The translations under genes were made by a program, and so were the position numbers. From assembly GCA_948511255.1 (NCBI GenBank), contig CAOQNC010000021.1, positions 1 to 7,621 of the forward strand: a stretch of 7,621 nt of DNA. Reading direction: 5' to 3'. This document shows positions 4,923-7,621 of the stretch, in pieces. Within the stretch, counting starts at the first letter, position 1. Each line of letters opens with the position of its first letter. The notes under the pieces were generated by a model. It searched no databases and had not been told where the DNA came from. It saw only the letters and a list, made by a program, of their open reading frames with translations. The DNA is from an uncultured Candidatus Saccharibacteria bacterium. GTDB taxonomy: Bacteria; Patescibacteriota; Saccharimonadia; Saccharimonadales; Saccharimonadaceae.

Positions 4923-4970
4923 ATGTTCCCAAATAGATTATCATCGGCGCAAAGCCAAGCGGACACCTAG
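4923..4970 (+). CDS. Candidate 15-codon leader peptide ORF at the 5' end of the gap mRNA
   Basis: An ATG ten bases after the gap -10 opens a 15-codon frame, MFPNRLSSAQSQADT, ending in TAG. With a start near 4919 the ATG would have only about 4 nt in front of it, much as predicted for tig, so leaderless initiation is possible. The ORF overlaps the proposed leader fold (4924-5002), so translating it would open the 5' side of the outer stem. Evidence is positional only, and no conserved peptide is recognised. Confidence 0.3.
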   Translation: MFPNRLSSAQSQADT

Positions 4971-5002
4971 TCAGGACAGCATCAAATCCGCCACAGGGAA
5001 CA
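4924..5002 (+). promoter_or_regulatory. Possible structured RNA (three-way junction) in the gap leader
   Basis: TGTTCCC (4924-4930) can pair with GGGAACA (4996-5002), closing a domain with two inner helices: GGC-gcaaa-GCC (4946-4956) and GCGGA (4959-4963) with TCCGC (4987-4991). The second contains a minor CCT-agtc-AGG hairpin (4966-4975). Nested complementary segments between promoter and RBS suggest a cis-regulatory RNA. No known riboswitch class fits; GCAAAGCC recalls part of the c-di-GMP-I motif, but the rest of that consensus is absent. Confidence 0.35.
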
Positions 5003-5023
5003 ATAGAAAATAAGCGAGGTAAC

Positions 5024-5047
5024 ATGACAAGGGAGGCAAAATGGTAA
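5024..5047 (+). CDS. Candidate 7-codon upstream ORF overlapping the gap start
   Basis: ATG at 5024 has its own RBS, GAGG (5016-5019), 4 nt upstream. It encodes MTREAKW and stops at TAA 5045-5047, just inside gap, overlapping it by 7 nt in another frame. The gap RBS (AGGGAGG) lies inside this mini-ORF. The geometry resembles translational coupling through a short leader peptide. A chance ATG is equally possible. Confidence 0.35.
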   Translation: MTREAKW

Positions 5048-6039
5048 GACTAGCGATAAACGGTTTTGGGCGAATTGGACGCTGCGCGTTCAAGATCGCT
5101 TTCGAGCGCCGTGACGCCGAAATCATCGCACTCAATAGCCTCGGCACCCCTGAAGTTTTTGCGCATCTCTTGAAATACGATTCCGCCTATGGCGTCTATG
5201 ACCACGAAGTCAGCTTCGACGACAAACACATCATCGTCGATGGCCACAAAATCCTCTTCCTCTCTGAGCCAGATCCCTTGCGCCTGCCTTGGGATAAACT
5301 AAAAATTGATACCGTCATGGAATGTACCGGCGCCTTCACGAACCCCGCTGACGCCCGCGCCCATATCAAAGCCGGCGCCCGCAAGGTTGTCATTTCCGCC
5401 CCCGCGAAAGGTCCTGGCGCAAAGACCGTCGTCCTCGGCGTAAACGAAGAGGTTGTCACCGCTGACGATGAAATCATCTCTTGCGCCAGCTGCACCACGA
5501 ACTGTATCGCTCCCGCCATGAAAATCCTCGAAGACAATTTCGGTATCGAAAAGGCCATGATGACTACAGTCCACTCTTACACCGCCTCTCAGAAGCTTGT
5601 CGACGATCAGGCGAAAGACCTCCGCGAGGCCCGCGCTGCCGCCGTCAATATCGCTCCGACCACGACCGGCGCCTCGAAAGCTGCCGCCCTCACCATCCCG
5701 AGCCTCGCCGGCAAGTTCAACGGTCTCTCCGTTCGCGTTCCGTCCCTCGTCGTCTCTCTCGCTGACATTACGGCCGTCTTGAAGCGTCAGACCACCGTCG
5801 AGGAACTGAACAAGGTTTTCGAGCAGGCCGCCCGCGAGCCATATTATGAGGGCATTCTCTCCGTCAGTCACGACGCCCTCGTCAGTTCCGACTTCCGCGG
5901 CAACTCCCACTCGACTATCATCGACTTGCCGCTCACCGATGTCGTTGGTGGCGACCTCGTCAAAATCATTGCCTGGTACGATAATGAATGGGGCTATTCG
6001 AACCGCCTCGTCGAGCTGTCTGTCGATTTCGGCCGCTAA
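5041..6039 (+). CDS. gap: Glyceraldehyde-3-phosphate dehydrogenase, 332 aa
   Basis: GAPDH converts glyceraldehyde-3-phosphate, phosphate and NAD(P)+ to 1,3-bisphosphoglycerate in cytosolic glycolysis. The Rossmann motif INGFGRIGR (6-14), catalytic site SCASCTTNC with Cys151, catalytic His178 (TTVHSYT), phosphate-site segment APTTTGASKA, and C-terminal WYDNEWGYSNRLV are all present at normal family length. Ser33 (ALNSLG) replaces the Asp of ALNDLT that contacts the adenosine ribose in NAD-specific enzymes. The L-P pair of the S-loop (DLPHKDL) reads D-Q (DDQAKDL). Both changes suggest relaxed or NADP preference, to be tested. RBS AGGGAGG (5030-5036) lies 4 nt before ATG. It is first in the sugar-phosphate cluster, with rpiB about 100 nt downstream and no terminator between. 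Confidence 0.97.
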   Translation: MVRLAINGFGRIGRCAFKIAFERRDAEIIALNSLGTPEVFAHLLKYDSAYGVYDHEVSFDDKHIIVDGHKILFLSEPDPLRLPWDKLKIDTVMECTGAFTNPADARAHIKAGARKVVISAPAKGPGAKTVVLGVNEEVVTADDEIISCASCTTNCIAPAMKILEDNFGIEKAMMTTVHSYTASQKLVDDQAKDLREARAAAVNIAPTTTGASKAAALTIPSLAGKFNGLSVRVPSLVVSLADITAVLKRQTTVEELNKVFEQAAREPYYEGILSVSHDALVSSDFRGNSHSTIIDLPLTDVVGGDLVKIIAWYDNEWGYSNRLVELSVDFGR

Positions 6040-6143
6040 GTCAAACGAAAGTTAAGCTAAACTCAACAAAAAGCCAAGCAAAAGCCAATAATCCGCAAAC
6101 AACCCAGAAACATAAGCCAAAATAAGTTAAGAAAGGAGCCAAA
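6040..6143 (+). other. A/C-rich, G-poor spacer between gap and the rpiB-like gene
   Basis: This 104-base spacer has no recognisable promoter or terminator and no ORF. It contains AAAAGCCAA twice in tandem around 6065-6084 and related AAGCCAAAA copies further on, so it should be nearly unstructured as RNA. It ends with RBS AAAGGAG (6133-6139) 4 nt before ATG 6144. It probably keeps gap and the downstream genes on one transcript while letting each initiate translation separately. Confidence 0.5.
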
Positions 6144-6704
6144 ATGCCAGAATCCAACAACTTCCCGCCCGAATACACTATCTTTATTGCCGCCGACCAT
6201 CGCGGTTTTCAGAAAAAGGAGGAACTCTTCTCGCTCCTGAACGAATGCCATGAAAACGTCCGCGCCGAAGACCTCGGCCCCGATAATTACGACGAAAACG
6301 ACGATTATAACGACGCCGCCATTGCCGTCGCAAAGGCCGTCCTCGCCGAAAACGCAAAGAGCGCTACGAACACACAAAGCACCGAAAACGCCGCATACGT
6401 GAAGGCCCCTGAAACCGCCATCGGTGTTCTGATTTGCGGCTCCGCCCATGGCGTCACTATGCAAGCAAACCGGTTTAAGGGTATCCGCGCCGTGAATGTC
6501 GATTCTGTCGAGAGCGCGAAGCACGCCCGCACCAACGATTATGCGAACGTCATTTGCCTCTCGGCCGACTACCTTGACCTCGATACGATGGAAAATCTCA
6601 TCAAGACTTTTTGCCACACCCAACCAATTCCGTCCGAAAACTACCAACGCCGCGCCGCCAAGCTTGATCTCGACTACGACGCTCAGACCGGAGACCACGC
6701 ATAA
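6144..6704 (+). CDS. rpiB: RpiB/LacAB-family sugar-phosphate isomerase, 186 aa
   Basis: RpiB interconverts ribose-5-phosphate and ribulose-5-phosphate. Family marks are IAADHRGFQKKEEL (15-28), DLGPDNYDENDDYNDAA, GVLICGSAHGVTMQAN with catalytic-type Cys98, GIRAVNVDS, and ANVICLSADYL. At 186 residues it is longer than the usual 145-150 because of an insertion around 72-94 (Ala/Thr/Asn/Glu-rich) and an N-terminal extension. Two active-site motifs are unusual. The CGTGIG loop is CGSAHG (98-103). The conserved R-x-H-N-D preceding A-N-V is R-T-N-D-Y, so the catalytic His becomes Asn131. Fold assignment is firm, but substrate (ribose-5-P or another aldose phosphate) is less sure. Its stop overlaps the next gene's start by 1 base (TAATG). 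Confidence 0.85.
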   Translation: MPESNNFPPEYTIFIAADHRGFQKKEELFSLLNECHENVRAEDLGPDNYDENDDYNDAAIAVAKAVLAENAKSATNTQSTENAAYVKAPETAIGVLICGSAHGVTMQANRFKGIRAVNVDSVESAKHARTNDYANVICLSADYLDLDTMENLIKTFCHTQPIPSENYQRRAAKLDLDYDAQTGDHA

Positions 6705-7351
6705 TGGCTATCATCTGCCCTGCAATTTTGACCGACGACCCGGCTGTCTTCCAAGCGCAGCTCGAAGAGTACAAAACTTTCTCGCGTCGCGTCCAGATCG
6801 ACTCTTCTGACGGCACTTTTGCCCCCTCGACCACCGTCCCCTTGAACGGCGCGCAATTCCCGGAAGGGCTCAATGTCGACGTTCACGTCATGTCCGCCCG
6901 CCCTAGCGAGCATCTCTCGACCATCCTCGCCTTGAAGCCATCGCTCTGCATCATGCATGCCGAAGTCGACGACAATCTCGCTGGCCTCACGACCGAGCTC
7001 CACGCCGCCGGTATTAAAGTCGGTCTCGCTTTGCTGAAAGGCACTTTCCCAGGCAAAATTAAAGATCTCATCGCAAACGTCGACCACGTAATGATTTTTG
7101 CTGGCGACCTCGGTCATCAAGGCGGCAATATCGACATGCTCCAAATCGAGAAAGTCCCGCGCATCCGTGCGATTAAGCCAGATGTCGAAATCGGCTGGGA
7201 CGGTGGCTCGAATCTCAGCAACGTCCGCTCCCTCGCTCACGCCGGCATCGACGTCATCAACGTCGGCAGCGCCCTTTCTCGCGCCGCCGATAAGTCCGCC
7301 ATGTATCAGTCGCTCGTTGCCGAATCCGAGAAGAAAGGGGTACTCGTATGA
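6704..7351 (+). CDS. rpe: Ribulose-phosphate 3-epimerase-like TIM-barrel protein, 215 aa
   Basis: Rpe interconverts ribulose-5-phosphate and xylulose-5-phosphate with a divalent metal. Matching blocks are ICPAILTDDP (4-13), VQIDSSDGTFAPSTTV (30-45), LNVDVHVMSARP (56-67), IKVGLALL, VDHVMIFAGDLGHQGG, EIGWDGGSN (D166), and the phosphate-binding end INVGSAL. Length is typical. Three of four metal ligands have counterparts (D33, H61, D166), but the first, His in the canonical IHVDVMDG, is Gln31. The PGFGGQ loop is replaced by AGDLGHQGG. It is thus a divergent Rpe-family member whose exact substrate is inferred mainly from its RpiB-like neighbour. RBS GGAGA lies about 10 nt upstream inside rpiB. 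Its TGA overlaps the next start (ATGA). Confidence 0.83.
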   Translation: MAIICPAILTDDPAVFQAQLEEYKTFSRRVQIDSSDGTFAPSTTVPLNGAQFPEGLNVDVHVMSARPSEHLSTILALKPSLCIMHAEVDDNLAGLTTELHAAGIKVGLALLKGTFPGKIKDLIANVDHVMIFAGDLGHQGGNIDMLQIEKVPRIRAIKPDVEIGWDGGSNLSNVRSLAHAGIDVINVGSALSRAADKSAMYQSLVAESEKKGVLV

Positions 7352-7621
7352 GTCGCATCGTCTCTATCGGCCCCGCCTGCCAAGAAATCTATCTGATCGA
7401 CCGCGACGATTTTGAGGGTCTCGAGACCGAGGGCGGTCAGTCGATTTTCGGCAAAATGATTATCGGCACCCACGTCGACATCGACAAAACTTTCTTCGGC
7501 GTTGGCGGTAGCGGCGCGAACGCCGCCGTCACCTTCGCACGTTGCGGCCACGAGACTATCTTTATCGGCAACCTTGCTCATGACGCCGCCGGCGAAAGCG
7601 TGCTCGAATGCTTCGACAAGG
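7348..7621 (+). CDS. PfkB/ribokinase-family sugar kinase, N-terminal 91 residues
   Basis: The ATG at 7348 overlaps the TGA of the rpe-like gene in an ATGA junction, with RBS AAAGGGG (7334-7340) 7 nt upstream. The visible part starts MSRIVSIGPACQEIYLIDRDDF, a typical PfkB first beta-strand. It continues to GVGGSGANAAVTFARCGHETIFIGNLAHDAAG, the family's N-terminal sugar-binding signature (GG-x-x-x-N-x-A with G-x-D-x-x-G). The frame runs open to the window end, so the ATP-binding anion hole (GAGD) and catalytic Asp lie outside. PfkB members phosphorylate ribose, fructose-6-phosphate, adenosine or similar compounds; context favours a sugar or sugar phosphate, but the substrate is unknown. Confidence 0.9.
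   Translation, partial: MSRIVSIGPACQEIYLIDRDDFEGLETEGGQSIFGKMIIGTHVDIDKTFFGVGGSGANAAVTFARCGHETIFIGNLAHDAAGESVLECFDK

Noticed and set aside
4941..4960. GCGCAAAGCCA in the gap leader, recalling part of the c-di-GMP-I riboswitch
   Set aside because: The upstream GGCAAACC/GAAA part and the downstream GGTTACCG-like part of that consensus are missing, so only an unclassified structured leader is proposed.

Overview
The window looks like a chromosomal segment of a Candidate Phyla Radiation (Patescibacteria) bacterium, most likely Saccharibacteria (TM7). This is inference from gene content and style, with no database search. Genes are compact with very short or overlapping junctions. Coding DNA is rich in C-ending codons, while the spacers are AT-rich. 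Promoters use strong extended -10 boxes (TGCTATAAT). TGA is a normal stop (the rpe-like gene ends in TGA), so this is not the UGA=Gly lineage of Absconditabacteria/Gracilibacteria.

Layout. Bases 3-134 (+) hold the Pro/Thr-rich C-terminal tail of a protein that begins outside the window. Bases 164-361 (-) encode a 65-residue Cys/His-rich small protein, expressed from a consensus minus-strand promoter at 500-528. That promoter is back to back with the promoter of a 529-residue FAD-dependent oxidase (588-2177, +). Trigger factor (tig, 2289-3683) follows. It appears to be translated from an almost leaderless mRNA, and a perfect 24-bp palindrome lies between its two candidate -10 boxes. A strong intrinsic terminator ends tig. 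A consensus promoter then drives rpsL-rpsG (3851-4744), which ends in a perfect 12-bp-stem terminator. A consensus minus-strand promoter points straight into that terminator.

From 4904 onward lies a sugar-phosphate cluster: a gap promoter with a ~120-nt leader containing a possible three-way junction and two tiny upstream ORFs, then gap (GAPDH), an RpiB-like isomerase, an Rpe-like epimerase and the N-terminal 91 residues of a PfkB-family sugar kinase. The last three genes overlap or nearly overlap (TAATG, then ATGA), so translation is probably coupled. Together they suggest lower glycolysis plus the non-oxidative pentose phosphate interconversions (ribose-5-P, ribulose-5-P, xylulose-5-P) and a sugar phosphorylation step.

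Points that stand out: S12 has Pro at the position of E. coli Lys88, a streptomycin-resistance site. GAPDH has lost the Asp that marks NAD specificity. The RpiB-like and Rpe-like proteins each lack a canonical active-site His. No mobile element, CRISPR array, tRNA or rRNA was seen.
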